A stretch of 64,000 bases of DNA from Allobosea sp. CRIB-10 (lineage in GTDB: Bacteria > Pseudomonadota > Alphaproteobacteria > Rhizobiales > Beijerinckiaceae): positions 62,001 through 126,000 of the forward strand of contig NZ_FOKP01000001.1 of NCBI RefSeq assembly GCF_900112185.1, read 5' to 3'. Shown one piece after another: positions 27,901 through 37,784 of the stretch. Made by a program: the position numbers and the translations under genes. The notes under the pieces were generated by a model. That model had not been told where the DNA came from and ran no database searches. It saw only the letters and a program-made list of their open reading frames with translations. Positions within the stretch are counted from its first letter, which is position 1. Each line of letters starts with the position of its first letter.

Positions 27901-28399
27901 GCGCCGCGTCGTCGGTCCGCCGGGCTCGCAAGGGCCGGGCGCGCAGGACAGCACCGGCGCGCCGGCGCCGCGCATCGATGCGAGTGATGTCGCCTTCACC
28001 AAGCTGCGCGCTGAATTCGTGCGCAGCGCCAGCCGGATCGACATCAATGACGCCGTGCTCTGGGGCCAGCAGGTCGGCTTTACCATCCAGGGCAATGTCG
28101 ACTATGCCCGCGACCGGGTCGACATCGGCGGCACCTTCGTGCCGGGCTATGCCTTCAACAACGCCTTCGCCCAGGTTCCCGTCGTCGGCATGATCCTAGG
28201 CGGCGGACAGTATGGCGGGCTCTTCGCGGTGAATTTCCGCGTTTCCGGTTCGGCCAGCCAGCCGACCATGACGGTGAATCCGCTTTCGGCGATAGCGCCC
28301 GGCATCCTGCGCCGCTTCGTCGATCCGCTAGGCGGCGGGCCGCTGGAGCAGACGCGCCCCGGCGGAAATCTGCCAGTGCCCGGCACGCCCGAGCGCTAG
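24935..28399 (+). CDS. Large AsmA/YhdP-like envelope protein
   Basis: A 1,154-residue protein with one N-terminal membrane helix (about residues 35-60) and a very long periplasmic part made of repeating beta-strand segments. The N-terminal section (WKVEAAQAEL, then VLGYDPMALLRGDF) and the C-terminal section (RIDINDAVLWGQQVGFTIQGNVDYARDRVDIGGTFVP) match the AsmA/DUF3971 group, whose best-studied members (YhdP, TamB) bridge the membranes and move phospholipids. Expected role: lipid transport to the outer membrane. The frame opens with TTG at 24935; no ATG is available before about 25314. A 950-codon antisense frame over this gene is a GC artefact. Confidence 0.85.
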   Translation: MSENSKIDPVPTPATAAEAECQEVAAVAKRAWRGVVTIAVTTCVAVVTLGFAAAVLLVSGFIPLSGLEGRISAAIEERLGPNWKVEAAQAELTRTDGRSRLRVREVSFRHAGGASFRAPEAVLGYDPMALLRGDFRLVSLDLRGVNIRLGVRQDGSLLLEQDAQPEQVSKTPVAGDPVDWDAFAGAMNAIGALVSNDGLLGSLEVAGIGGARVTLIDPAGRQRSGLEDVDIKLERFGGGQARLSMRGRIGPRWKELAIDLASAPDGTRSATVDIQRFEPAEAVALAFGNAMVALDGLALSGKISFTQTGSGERRLAAGLAVAPGVIRVHNAGLDPIEVQGAKLDFGSDDGLKTIKVATAQILAGETKLAGSGQARNEGGIWHLALDGSGQVAGIGKDAAVVLSALRTQIEVDPAAGEVRMGNLSFKGPLINAEGSGMARRRDEQNSHQFQIRAVDTDMRAALAVWPAVTSPGLHGALSEMVKGGRVEEIDVKVTMSPEANMRLWSGKGMDDDAVAVRLKASQVSFLPNPGLPLLTDARVVGSTTGRTVDLVISQATAELGEGRKLQLSDGTFAMSDTWAERPQARIGFRSTGPADAMVALLNFPSLREFSPLKIEPGALRGTIDLTEQITLPLINDLTFSDVVIRSSGMLSNIASDSLLGGEKLEGANLALHYDRGQLSIKGEGRVGGDKAPIELKQNAKGQGEATVTLMLDNAALKRRGFGPETGISGPLQVKVTKPLGRSPDAPPRVEVDLARAAIDTGVPGVSKPAGRAGKAAFNYVVDDDGPDLEDLTIESAPLFAKGRISLNKQNAFESASFSQLRLSAGDNLTKVEIGRDGNVTRLSVRGTVLDARPFVRDIFDTPAPTRGGRGNQNAAPGPDFDLDLDVPILTGFNNEALGNSQLKLSRRSGAMRSIGYQGRIGKADLSIKQVRQGDRVVVQSENGGAILRFLDLYRRAYGGDLILQLGAGEGRQPGELLMRNFTVRDEPALRRVVGPPGSQGPGAQDSTGAPAPRIDASDVAFTKLRAEFVRSASRIDINDAVLWGQQVGFTIQGNVDYARDRVDIGGTFVPGYAFNNAFAQVPVVGMILGGGQYGGLFAVNFRVSGSASQPTMTVNPLSAIAPGILRRFVDPLGGGPLEQTRPGGNLPVPGTPER

Positions 28400-28500
28400 A
28401 GCATTTTCGAGCGAAGTGGGCACCGGTTCGCGTGAAGAAAATGCGATAAAACAAAAGCATAGAGCAATCTCGCGATTCGGAGAATTGCGGAATTGCTCTA
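28400..28500. repeat. Dispersed Rhizobiales-type intergenic repeat
   Basis: Begins directly after the AsmA-like stop. Outer arms GCATTTTC (28401-28408) and GAAAATGC (28437-28444) flank a core with ACCGGTTCGCGTGAAG; a second hairpin pairs AGAGCAAT (28461-28468) with ATTGCTCT (28492-28499). This is the common 'AGCATTTTC...ACCGGTTC...GAAAATGC' repeat of Hyphomicrobiales genomes. It separates two convergent genes. Confidence 0.8.
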
Positions 28501-28567
28501 GAAAAAGCGCCCGGCTCGCGAGGCGAACTGAGCACTCGAAACAGTTGGCCTTTGGCGACAGCGGCCG

Positions 28568-29818
28568 TCAGACCGGCCGCAGCAGGACGTGCTTCTTCTT
28601 GCCGAAGGAGAGCTTGACCGCGCCATCGACCAGATCGGCCGGCGAGAGCGTCGCGCGCTCGTCGGAGACCTGGGCATCGTTGACGCGCAGGCCGCCGGCC
28701 TTGATCTGGCGGCGGGCCTCGCCGGTCGAGGGCACGAGGCCGGCGCTGACGAAGGCGCTGAGCACGCCGAGACCGGCGTTCAGCTCGGCAGCGGGGACCT
28801 CGATGCTCGGCAGGTCCTGCGCGGCCCCGCCTTCCTCGAAGGTCTTGCGGGCGGTCTCGGCCGCGGCCTCCGCCGCCTCGCGGCCATGCAGCAGCGCCGT
28901 CGCCTCGGTCGCCAGCACCTTCTTGGCCTCGTTGATCTCCGAGCCGCCCAGCGCCGCCAGCCTGGCGATCTCGTCGAGCGGCAGGCGCGTGAACACCTTG
29001 AGGAAGCGGCCGACATCGGCATCCTCGGTGTTGCGGAAATACTGCCAGAACTCATAGGGGCTGAAGAGGTCGCCATTGAGCCAGACGGCGCCGCTGGCGG
29101 TCTTGCCCATCTTGGCGCCCGAGGCGGTGGTCAAGAGCGGCGTCGTTAGCGCGAAGAGCTGCTTGCCCTCCATGCGGTGCGAGAGGTCGACGCCGTTGAT
29201 GATGTTGCCCCACTGGTCGGAGCCGCCCATCTGCAGGCGGCAATCATAGCGGCGGCTGAGCTCGACGAAGTCGTAGCCCTGCATGATCATGTAGTTGAAC
29301 TCAAGGAAAGACAGCGACTGCTCGCGATCGAGCCGTAGCTTCACCGAATCGAAGGAGAGCATGCGGTTGACCGAGAAGTGCCGGCCGACATCGCGCAGGA
29401 ACTCGACATAGTTGAGCTTGAGCAGCCAGTCGGCGTTGTTTACCATGAGGGCGTCGGTCGGGCCGTCGCCATAGCGCAGGATGCGCGAATAGACCTTCTT
29501 GATGCTCTCGATATTGGCGTTGATCTCCTCGATCGAGAGCAGCTTGCGCTGATCGTCGCGGAAGGAGGGGTCGCCGACCATCGAGGTGCCGCCGCCCATC
29601 AGCGTGATCGGCCGGTGTCCGGTCTCCTGGAACCAGTAGAGCATGGTGACCGAGATCAGGTTGCCGATATGCAGGCTGGTCGCGGTCGCGTCATAACCGA
29701 CATAGGCCGTCTGCGGCGCCTGCCGGCAGAGCTTGTCGAGCTCCTCCGGATTGGAGATCTGGTGGATCAGGCCGCGCTCGTCGAGCACGCGCAGGAAATC
29801 GGACTTGAAGGCGGTCAT
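28568..29818 (-). CDS. tyrS: Tyrosyl-tRNA synthetase
   Basis: A 416-residue class I synthetase that charges tRNA-Tyr. The HIGH motif is SLHIGNL (about residues 49-55), the tyrosine-binding segment is [26 protein letters not shown], and the KMSKS counterpart is AKMGKTASG. The C-terminal S4-like RNA-binding domain ends in [12 protein letters not shown] 29818 gives the usual length; the longer frame to 29893 would run into a repeat element. Confidence 0.95.
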   Translation of the reverse strand: MTAFKSDFLRVLDERGLIHQISNPEELDKLCRQAPQTAYVGYDATATSLHIGNLISVTMLYWFQETGHRPITLMGGGTSMVGDPSFRDDQRKLLSIEEINANIESIKKVYSRILRYGDGPTDALMVNNADWLLKLNYVEFLRDVGRHFSVNRMLSFDSVKLRLDREQSLSFLEFNYMIMQGYDFVELSRRYDCRLQMGGSDQWGNIINGVDLSHRMEGKQLFALTTPLLTTASGAKMGKTASGAVWLNGDLFSPYEFWQYFRNTEDADVGRFLKVFTRLPLDEIARLAALGGSEINEAKKVLATEATALLHGREAAEAAAETARKTFEEGGAAQDLPSIEVPAAELNAGLGVLSAFVSAGLVPSTGEARRQIKAGGLRVNDAQVSDERATLSPADLVDGAVKLSFGKKKHVLLRPV

Positions 29819-29849
29819 GACGGGGCTCGATGGTTTGACGGTTTTCGCG

Positions 29850-29938
29850 TCATGGCCGGGCTTGTCCCGGCCATCCACGTCTTCCCGCACCAAGCGCGGT
29901 GTTCAAGACGTGGGTGCTCGCCACAGGGGCGAGCATGA
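29850..29938. repeat. Dispersed palindromic repeat upstream of tyrS
   Basis: Three stacked inverted repeats: ATGGCCGGG/CCCGGCCAT (29852-29874), CCACGTCTT/AAGACGTGG (29875-29913) and TGCTCGCC/GGCGAGCA (29915-29935). It has the composition of the repeat 'CATGGCCGGGCTTGTCCCGGCCAT' known from Hyphomicrobiales. It fills the gap between tyrS and the hydrolase gene. Confidence 0.8.
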
Positions 29939-29950
29939 CGGCGTGGACGA

Positions 29951-30622
29951 TCAGGCCTTTTCCTGCTCGCTCTTGAGGATCTCGGGGCCGACCTTGCGGT
30001 CGAGATAGACGCCGACCTGCTCCATCAGCTGGTCGACGCGGCCGTCGAAGAAGTGGTTGGCGCCCTCGACCACGGCATGCTCGATCTGGATGCCCTTCTG
30101 GGTCTTCACCTTCTCGATCACCGCCATCACCTCCTTGACCGGGGCGACGCGATCCTCCGAGCCGTGCACGAACAGGCCGGAGGAGGGGCAGGGGGCGAGG
30201 AAGGAGAAGTCGTAGCGGTTCGCCATCGCCGCGATCGAGAGGAAGCCCTCGATCTCCGGGCGGCGCATCAGGAGCTGCATGCCGATCCAGGCGCCGAAGG
30301 AGACGCCGGAGATCCAGCAGCTCTTGGCCTCGGGGTTCAGCGCCTGCATCCAGTCGAGCGCGGCCGCGGCGTCGGAGAGCTCGCCGGCGCCGTGATCGAA
30401 CTGGCCCTGGCTGCGGCCGACGCCGCGGAAATTGAAGCGCAGCGCGGAGAAACCGCGATTCACGAAGGTGTAGAACAGGTTGTAGACGATCTGGTTGTTC
30501 ATCGTCCCGCCGAATTGCGGGTGCGGGTGCAGGATGATCGCCAGCGGCGCGCCGCGCTTCTTGGCGGGCTGGTACCGGCCCTCGATCCGGCCGGCCGGCC
30601 CGTTGAAAATCACCTCAGGCAT
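29951..30622 (-). CDS. Alpha/beta hydrolase (dienelactone-hydrolase-like)
   Basis: A 223-residue cytoplasmic alpha/beta hydrolase. The oxyanion segment is LHPHPQFGGTMNN, the nucleophile elbow GVSFGAW, the acid in FVHGSEDRVAP and the His in EGANHFFDGR. This combination, with the HPHPxxGG start, is typical of a conserved family often annotated as alpha/beta hydrolase or CocE/serine esterase-like. Substrate unknown. It is divergent from the SUF operon, and the Irr-type element at 30743 lies between them, so iron control of either side is possible. Confidence 0.85.
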   Translation of the reverse strand: MPEVIFNGPAGRIEGRYQPAKKRGAPLAIILHPHPQFGGTMNNQIVYNLFYTFVNRGFSALRFNFRGVGRSQGQFDHGAGELSDAAAALDWMQALNPEAKSCWISGVSFGAWIGMQLLMRRPEIEGFLSIAAMANRYDFSFLAPCPSSGLFVHGSEDRVAPVKEVMAVIEKVKTQKGIQIEHAVVEGANHFFDGRVDQLMEQVGVYLDRKVGPEILKSEQEKA

Positions 30623-30742
30623 TCTGATTCCGCCTCTTGCTGGGCGAAACCGTCGGTGAAGCGGGCGCGAAAGCGGCCATGCGGCCGCCGCGTACCCGTT
30701 CCACCCTTGACGGCCCCGCCGCTCGCGCCCTACATCAAGCGC

Positions 30743-30757
30743 TTAGAATGGTTCTAA
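30743..30757. promoter_or_regulatory. Irr iron control element (ICE) upstream of the SUF operon
   Basis: The perfect dyad TTAGAATGGTTCTAA matches the ICE consensus (TTTAGAA-N3-TTCTAAA) bound by Irr in Hyphomicrobiales, with C instead of the outermost T/A. It lies 157 bases before the first SUF gene and 120 before the divergent hydrolase. Irr regulation of suf operons is established in this order; binding here is inferred. Confidence 0.75.
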
Positions 30758-30913
30758 CAGCCGTGAACAGAACTGGAACATGCAGGCGAAGGCCGCTTGC
30801 GGTTCCGGTCCATCGCGGCTCGGACGGGCGGCTATAGCACGGTGCAGGGGTGCGATTTCAAGCATTTCGTGCCGCGTCTTCGAGCAGCCCTCCGGAACGG
30901 AGCATAGACGCAG

Positions 30914-32119
30914 GTGTTCGCGACGACCCGCAGCTACCTCGACCACAACGCCACGACGCCGGTGCGCCCGGCGGTGGCGGAGGCGATGCTGCAGGCCTTG
31001 CAGATGCTGGGAAACCCGTCCTCCGTCCATAATGAGGGCCGTGCGGCCCGCGGCGCGATCGAACAGGCCCGCGAGCAGGTCGCGTCACTCGTCGGCGCCA
31101 AGGAGAGCAATGTCGTCTTCACCAGCGGCGGCACCGAGGCCAATGCGACGATCCTGTCGCCCGGCCTCAGCGATTGCAGTGGCGCGCGCGATTGCGTGCG
31201 GGCCCCAGTGACGCTCTTGCTGTACAGCGCCAGCGAGCACCCTTGCGTGCGCGACGGCCATCGCTTCCCGGCCGGCCAAGCCGAGGCGATCCCGGTTGAT
31301 GGCGACGGGCTCGTCGATCTCGGCTGGCTCGACGAGCGGCTTGCGCGCTTTGCGGCGGAGAAGCCGGCCGAGCGCGCTCTGGTTTCGGTCCATCTTGCCA
31401 ACAACGAGACGGGCGTGCTGCAGCCGATCGCCGAGATCGTCGCTATCGCCAGGCGTCATGGCGCGCTCGTGCACTCCGACGCCGTCCAGGCCGCCGGCAA
31501 GATCGCGATCGATATCAATGGCTTGGGCGTCGATGCTCTGACATTGTCTGCCCACAAGATCGGTGGCCCCAAGGGCGTCGGCGCAATCGTGTTCCGCACC
31601 GGCGCGCTCGAACTCGCCGACAAGCCCCTGCGCGGTGGCGGCCAGGAGCGCGGCTGGCGCGCCGGCACCGAGAACCTGCCGGGCATCGTTGGCTTCGGCG
31701 TCGCGGCCGAGGAAGCGGGCAAGGTGCTCGCTACCGAGGCCACCCGGCTGGCCGGGCTGCGTGACCAGCTGGAGGCTCGATTGATGGCGCTAGCGCCGGA
31801 TACGGCGATCTTCGGCGGCAGGGCTCCGCGCCTGCCCAATACCTCCGCCTTCGCCACGCCCGGCATCAAGGCCGAGACGGCGCTGATCATGCTCGATCTT
31901 GCCGGCGTCGCCCTGTCCTCGGGCTCGGCCTGCTCGTCGGGCAAGGTCAGGCGCTCGCATGTGCTGGCAGCCATGGGCGTCGACCCTGCCATGAGCGCAG
32001 GGGCCTTGCGCGCCTCGCTCGGATGGACCACCTGCGAGGCGGATATCGACCAATTCATCGCGGCCTATGCCAAGGCGCTGGCTGCGAACCCGAACCGGAA
32101 GGTTCAGGCAGCCGCCTGA
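30914..32119 (+). CDS. Cysteine desulfurase, first gene of the SUF operon (IscS/NifS-like)
   Basis: A 401-residue PLP enzyme that takes sulfur from cysteine. The signature segments are YLDHNATTPV, the PLP lysine in LSAHKIGGPKG (Lys215), GGGQERGWRAGTEN and the catalytic cysteine loop LSSGSACSSGKV (Cys340). Alphaproteobacterial SUF operons usually begin with such an IscS-like enzyme in addition to SufS. The frame opens with GTG at 30914; no ATG lies close. An iscR/rrf2 gene, often found in front, is not present. The following sufB starts 60 bases after the stop. Confidence 0.88.
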   Translation: MFATTRSYLDHNATTPVRPAVAEAMLQALQMLGNPSSVHNEGRAARGAIEQAREQVASLVGAKESNVVFTSGGTEANATILSPGLSDCSGARDCVRAPVTLLLYSASEHPCVRDGHRFPAGQAEAIPVDGDGLVDLGWLDERLARFAAEKPAERALVSVHLANNETGVLQPIAEIVAIARRHGALVHSDAVQAAGKIAIDINGLGVDALTLSAHKIGGPKGVGAIVFRTGALELADKPLRGGGQERGWRAGTENLPGIVGFGVAAEEAGKVLATEATRLAGLRDQLEARLMALAPDTAIFGGRAPRLPNTSAFATPGIKAETALIMLDLAGVALSSGSACSSGKVRRSHVLAAMGVDPAMSAGALRASLGWTTCEADIDQFIAAYAKALAANPNRKVQAAA

Positions 32120-32179
32120 GGCCTTCCGCAAGAGCAAGACCGAACCGGCGGGCCTTGAACCCGCGACAGGAGTGTAGAG

Positions 32180-33652
<1,473 letters not shown>

Positions 33653-33662
33653 CGCCCGATCA

Positions 33663-33740
33663 TTTCCGAGATGCCCGGGTCAAGCCCGGGCATGACGCCT
33701 GAATGAAGCGCGTCATGGTCGGGCCTGACCCGACCATCTC
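33663..33740. repeat. Dispersed palindromic repeat inside the SUF operon
   Basis: Two hairpins, ATGCCCGGG/CCCGGGCAT (33671-33693) and ATGGTCGGG/CCCGACCAT (33715-33737), in the gap between sufB and sufC. This is the familiar 'ATGCCCGGGTCAAGCCCGGGCATGACG' repeat of Hyphomicrobiales. It interrupts an otherwise tight operon and may cause RNA processing or a drop of downstream expression. Confidence 0.8.
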
Positions 33741-33762
33741 CAGCAGAATGGAACTCTGACCA

Positions 33763-34515
33763 ATGCTCGAAATCCGCAATCTCACCGTCAAGATCGCCGA
33801 CGAGGACAAGCAGATTCTCAACGGCCTCAACCTCACCGTGAACGCCGGCGAAGTCGCCGCGATCATGGGGCCGAACGGCTCCGGCAAGTCGACGCTGTCT
33901 TATGTCATCGCCGGCAAGGAGGACTATGAGGTCCTCGACGGCGAGATCCTGCTCAACGGCGAGAACCTGCTGGAGATGGAGGCTGATGCCCGCGCCGCCG
34001 CCGGCATCTTCCTCGCCTTCCAGTACCCGCTGGAGATCCCCGGTGTCGCCACCATGACCTTCCTCAAGGCAGCGATGAACGCCCAGCGCAAGGCGCGCGG
34101 CGAGGCCGAGCTGCTGACGCCGGACTTCATCAAGCAGGTCAACGGTGCCGCCGACAAGCTCGGCATCGACCGCGAGATGCTGCGCCGGCCGCTCAATGTC
34201 GGCTTCTCCGGCGGCGAGAAAAAGCGCATGGAGATCCTGCAGATGGCGCTGCTGGCGCCGTCCATGTGCATCCTCGACGAGACCGATTCCGGCCTCGACA
34301 TCGACGCGCTGCGCATCGTCGCCGAGGGCGTCAATGCGCTGCGCGCCCAGAACCGCGGCTTCCTGGTCATCACCCACTATCAGCGCCTGCTCGACCATAT
34401 CGTGCCCGACACCGTGCATGTGATGTCGAAGGGCAAGATCGTGCGGACCGGTGGCAAGGAGCTGGCGCTCGAGCTCGAGAAGAGCGGCTATGCCTCCTAT
34501 GGCGAGGCCGCGTGA
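33763..34515 (+). CDS. sufC: Fe-S assembly ATPase SufC
   Basis: A 250-residue ABC-type ATPase that powers conformational change in SufBCD. Walker A is [13 protein letters not shown], the Q-loop lies in [13 protein letters not shown], the signature is [12 protein letters not shown] and Walker [15 protein letters not shown]; the switch His is in VITHYQRLL. The stop TGA overlaps the ATG of sufD by one base (TGATG). Confidence 0.96.
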   Translation: MLEIRNLTVKIADEDKQILNGLNLTVNAGEVAAIMGPNGSGKSTLSYVIAGKEDYEVLDGEILLNGENLLEMEADARAAAGIFLAFQYPLEIPGVATMTFLKAAMNAQRKARGEAELLTPDFIKQVNGAADKLGIDREMLRRPLNVGFSGGEKKRMEILQMALLAPSMCILDETDSGLDIDALRIVAEGVNALRAQNRGFLVITHYQRLLDHIVPDTVHVMSKGKIVRTGGKELALELEKSGYASYGEAA

Positions 34516-35864
34516 TGGCGATCATCACCCCGCTCAAGACCGCGGCCGAGCAGCAGCTCGTCGAGCAGTTCGCCAACATCAAGGCCGAGCTGCCGGGCGC
34601 CGGCGCGATGCGCAAGGTCCGCGAGGACGCTTTCGCCGGCTTCGAGGCCAAGGGCCTGCCGCATCGCCGGCTCGAATCCTGGCGCTACACCGACCTGCGC
34701 AACCTGGTGCGCGAGGCGATGCCGCTGGTGCGCCGCCCGACCCGGCCGCAGGCGATCGCCGACCGGCTGGCGCTGCAGACCATCGCCGGCCGCCGCTTCG
34801 TCACCATCGACGGCGTGTTCAGCGCTGAGGATTCCGACCTGACAGGCCTGCCCGAAGGCATCAGGGCGCGGAGCCTGGCCGAAGCGCTGACCGAGAGCCC
34901 GGACGAGATCGCGGCGGCTTTCGCTCCGCCGGAGGTGGCGCGCGACGACAGCGCGCTGATGCTCAACGCCGCCTTTGCTCAGGACGGCGTGGTGATCGAG
35001 ATCGCCGATGGCGCCGAGCTCGACCAGCCGATCGTCCTGCTCGCGCTCGGCACCGGTGCGAGCGAGGCCTCGATCGTCTCGCGCTCGCTGGTCAGGATCG
35101 GCGCCGGCGCCAAGGTCACCGTCGTCGAATTGCAGGAGAGCGTCGGCGCAGCGCCAGTGCAGGTCAACCACGCGACGTCCTTCGTCATCGGTGAGGGCGC
35201 CGAGGTCGAGCATGTGCGCATGGTCTCGCGCCAGCGCGCCGAGACCGTGCAGGTGCAGTCGCTGCTGGTCGAGCTCGGCGCCCATGCCGCTTTCGATTCC
35301 GTCGCGGTCGCGGTGAATTGCGGCGTGCTGCGCCAGCAGAGCTTCCTGCGCTATGGCGGCGAGCACAGCCGCGCGGCGCTACGCGGCATCAACCTCTTGC
35401 GCAAGCAGGAGCATTCCGACGTCACGCTGGTGATGGACCACGCCGCAGCCCATGGCGAGAGCCGCGAGCTGTTCAAGACCATCGCCGAGGGCGAGGGCAC
35501 CGGCGTGTTCCAGGGCAAGGTCATCGTCCGTCCGCATTCGCAGAAGGTCGACGGCAGCATGAAGAGCCATGCGCTGCTGCTCAACGACGGCGCGACCATG
35601 TTCAACAAGCCGGAGCTCGAGATCTTCGCCGACGACGTGGTCTGCGGCCATGGCGCGACCGTGGCGCAGATCGACGGCGAGCAGCTCTTCTACCTGATGG
35701 CGCGCGGCCTGCCGCGGCCGCAGGCCGAGGCGCTGGTGCTCGCCGCCTTCGTCGGCGAGGTCTCGGACATGGTCGGCGACGAGGGCGTGCGCGAGATCGT
35801 CAGCCGCGAGATCGATTGCTGGCTCGGCCAGCGCGAAGGTGCACCCAGGCCAGGAGCTGCCTGA
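34515..35864 (+). CDS. sufD: Fe-S assembly protein SufD
   Basis: A 449-residue paralogue of SufB, partner in the SufBC2D complex and linked to iron entry. The typical N-terminal RRLESWRYTDLRNL and the C-terminal FQGKVIVRPHSQKVDGSMKS (beta-helix, with the His used for cluster building) and KPELEIFADDVVCGHGATV are clear. The ATG at 34515 overlaps the sufC stop and the TGA overlaps the next ATG, so sufC-sufD-tautomerase are coupled. The frame continues upstream but only as a shadow of sufC. Confidence 0.95.
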   Translation: MAIITPLKTAAEQQLVEQFANIKAELPGAGAMRKVREDAFAGFEAKGLPHRRLESWRYTDLRNLVREAMPLVRRPTRPQAIADRLALQTIAGRRFVTIDGVFSAEDSDLTGLPEGIRARSLAEALTESPDEIAAAFAPPEVARDDSALMLNAAFAQDGVVIEIADGAELDQPIVLLALGTGASEASIVSRSLVRIGAGAKVTVVELQESVGAAPVQVNHATSFVIGEGAEVEHVRMVSRQRAETVQVQSLLVELGAHAAFDSVAVAVNCGVLRQQSFLRYGGEHSRAALRGINLLRKQEHSDVTLVMDHAAAHGESRELFKTIAEGEGTGVFQGKVIVRPHSQKVDGSMKSHALLLNDGATMFNKPELEIFADDVVCGHGATVAQIDGEQLFYLMARGLPRPQAEALVLAAFVGEVSDMVGDEGVREIVSREIDCWLGQREGAPRPGAA

Positions 35865-36073
35865 TGCCCTACGTCAACCTGCAGATCACCAAGGGCGCGA
35901 CGCGGCAGCAGAAGGCCGAGATCGTCAAGGAGTTCACGCAGACGCTCGTCCGCGTGCTCGGCAAGAACCCGCAGAACACCCATATCGTGATCCAGGAGAT
36001 CGAGCGCGAGGATTGGGGACATGCCGGCACGCTCGTCGCCGACCGCCCCGCCGAGCCTGCCGGAAAGGCCTGA
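35864..36073 (+). CDS. Small 4-oxalocrotonate tautomerase-like protein in the SUF operon
   Basis: A 69-residue protein that begins with the catalytic N-terminal proline (MPYVNLQITKG), as in 4-oxalocrotonate tautomerases. The beta-alpha-beta pattern with VIQEIEREDWGHAG in the second half also fits. Its ATG overlaps the sufD stop (TGATG) and sufS starts one base after its stop. It is an unexpected passenger in a SUF operon; a link to Fe-S assembly is not known to me. Confidence 0.85.
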   Translation: MPYVNLQITKGATRQQKAEIVKEFTQTLVRVLGKNPQNTHIVIQEIEREDWGHAGTLVADRPAEPAGKA

Positions 36074-36074
36074 G

Positions 36075-37313
36075 ATGAACGCGATCGCGAAGCCCTACGA
36101 CGTCGAGGCGATCCGCAAGGATTTCGCGATCCTCTCGCGCGAGGTCTACGGCAAACCGCTGGTCTATCTCGACAACGCCGCCTCGGCCCAGAAGCCGGAA
36201 GCGGTGATCGAGGCGATGACGCGGCTGATGCGCGAGGACTATGCCAATGTCCATCGCGGCCTGCACTACCTCGCCAACGCCTCGACCGAGGCCTATGAGG
36301 CGGCTCGCGAAAGCGCCCGGCGCTTCCTCAACGCCGCCCATATCGAGGAGGTCCTGTTCACCCGATCCTCGACCGGGGCGCTGAACACGGTCGCCTCCTC
36401 GCTCGGGCAGTACCTCCAGATCCAGGAGGGTGACGAGATCATCCTCTCGATCCTGGAGCACCACTCCAACATCGTGCCCTGGCACTATTGGCGCGAGCGC
36501 CACGGCGCCGTGATCAAATGGGCTGGAGTTGACGAGGACGGCAATTTCCTCATCGAGGACTTCGAGAAGCTGATCACGCCGCGCACCAAGGTGGTGGCGC
36601 TGACCCACATGTCGAACGCGATCGGCACCATCGTCCCGATCGCCGAGGTCGCCAAGATCTGCCAGGCCTATCGCATCCCGCTGGTGGTCGACGGCTCGCA
36701 GGGCGCCGTCCACCTGCCGGTCGACGTGCAGGCGCTCGGCTGCGACTTCTACGCCTTCACCGGACATAAAACCTATGGGCCGACCGGCTCGGGCATCCTC
36801 TGGGGCAAGCGCGAATGGCTGGACAAGCTGCCGCCCTATGAAGGCGGCGGCGAGATGATCGCGACCGTCAGCGAGGATGCGATCACCTATAACGACCCGC
36901 CGCATCGCTTCGAGGCCGGCACGCCGGCGATCGTCGAGGCGGTCGGTCTCGGCGCTGCGCTCGACTACATGATGGCGCTGGGCCGCGAGAACATCGCCGC
37001 CCATGAGGCGCGGCTCAACGCCTATGCGATGGAACGGCTCGGGCAGATGAATTCGATCCGCATCTTCGGCAAGGCGAAGGAGAAGGGGGCGATCATCGCC
37101 TTCGAGCTTGCCGGCGCCCATGCCCATGACGTCGCGACGGTGATCGACCGGGCCGGCGTCGCGGTCAGGGCCGGCACGCATTGCGCCATGCCGCTGCTGG
37201 CGCGCTATGGCGTGACCTCGACCTGCCGTGCGTCCTTCGGCCTCTACAATACGCTGGAGGAAGTCGATATATTGGTGGAAGCGCTGCGCAAGGCCGAGGA
37301 GCTGTTCTCCTGA
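36075..37313 (+). CDS. sufS: Cysteine desulfurase SufS
   Basis: A 412-residue group II cysteine desulfurase that supplies sulfur to SufBCD. Visible features: YLDNAASAQKP, the PLP lysine in FTGHKTYGPTG (Lys232), and the catalytic Cys in VRAGTHCAMPLL (Cys370), plus the C-terminal TCRASFGLYNTLEEVD. Group II enzymes need a sulfur acceptor (SufE or SufU); no such gene is in this operon. ATG 36075 follows GGAAAGG. Confidence 0.95.
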   Translation: MNAIAKPYDVEAIRKDFAILSREVYGKPLVYLDNAASAQKPEAVIEAMTRLMREDYANVHRGLHYLANASTEAYEAARESARRFLNAAHIEEVLFTRSSTGALNTVASSLGQYLQIQEGDEIILSILEHHSNIVPWHYWRERHGAVIKWAGVDEDGNFLIEDFEKLITPRTKVVALTHMSNAIGTIVPIAEVAKICQAYRIPLVVDGSQGAVHLPVDVQALGCDFYAFTGHKTYGPTGSGILWGKREWLDKLPPYEGGGEMIATVSEDAITYNDPPHRFEAGTPAIVEAVGLGAALDYMMALGRENIAAHEARLNAYAMERLGQMNSIRIFGKAKEKGAIIAFELAGAHAHDVATVIDRAGVAVRAGTHCAMPLLARYGVTSTCRASFGLYNTLEEVDILVEALRKAEELFS

Positions 37314-37352
37314 AGCCTGCCCAATGGCCATTCTCGGCCGAACGGAACCGTG

Positions 37353-37739
37353 ATGATGAACGACAACGTCGTCGGCGACCTCAAGCCGAACCAGCCCAGC
37401 CTGGATGCGGGCGCCAGCCTGCCGCCGGAGGAGATCGACCGGCTGACCGACGACATCGTCGCGGCGCTGAAGACCGTCTACGACCCCGAGATCCCGTCCG
37501 ACATCTATGAGCTCGGCCTGATCTACCGCGTCGACATCGCCGACGATCGCCAGGTGACGATCGACATGACGCTCACGGCGCCGGGTTGCCCGGTCGCCGG
37601 CGAGATGCCGGGTTGGGTCGAGAATGCGGTCGGCGCCGTGCCGGGCGTCTCGGGCGTCACCGTCAACATGACCTTCGACCCGCCCTGGGACCAGTCGCGC
37701 ATGTCGGACGAGGCCCGGGTCGCGCTCGACATGTGGTGA
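37353..37739 (+). CDS. sufT: SufT-like DUF59/MIP18 family protein
   Basis: A 128-residue protein, mostly one DUF59 domain (about 28-125) with the characteristic VYDPEIPSDIYELGLIY and LTAPGCPVAGEMPGW; the conserved Cys (in APGCPV) is present. SufT proteins help mature Fe-S proteins under high demand. The frame opens at GTG 37350, but two ATGs follow at 37353 and 37356. sufA (HesB/IscA) usually ends such operons and is absent here. Confidence 0.88.
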   Translation: MMNDNVVGDLKPNQPSLDAGASLPPEEIDRLTDDIVAALKTVYDPEIPSDIYELGLIYRVDIADDRQVTIDMTLTAPGCPVAGEMPGWVENAVGAVPGVSGVTVNMTFDPPWDQSRMSDEARVALDMW

Positions 37740-37784
37740 GGCCGGCGGCGGGGCGGGCTAGGGTCCCGAGCCGAGCGCTCGTCG

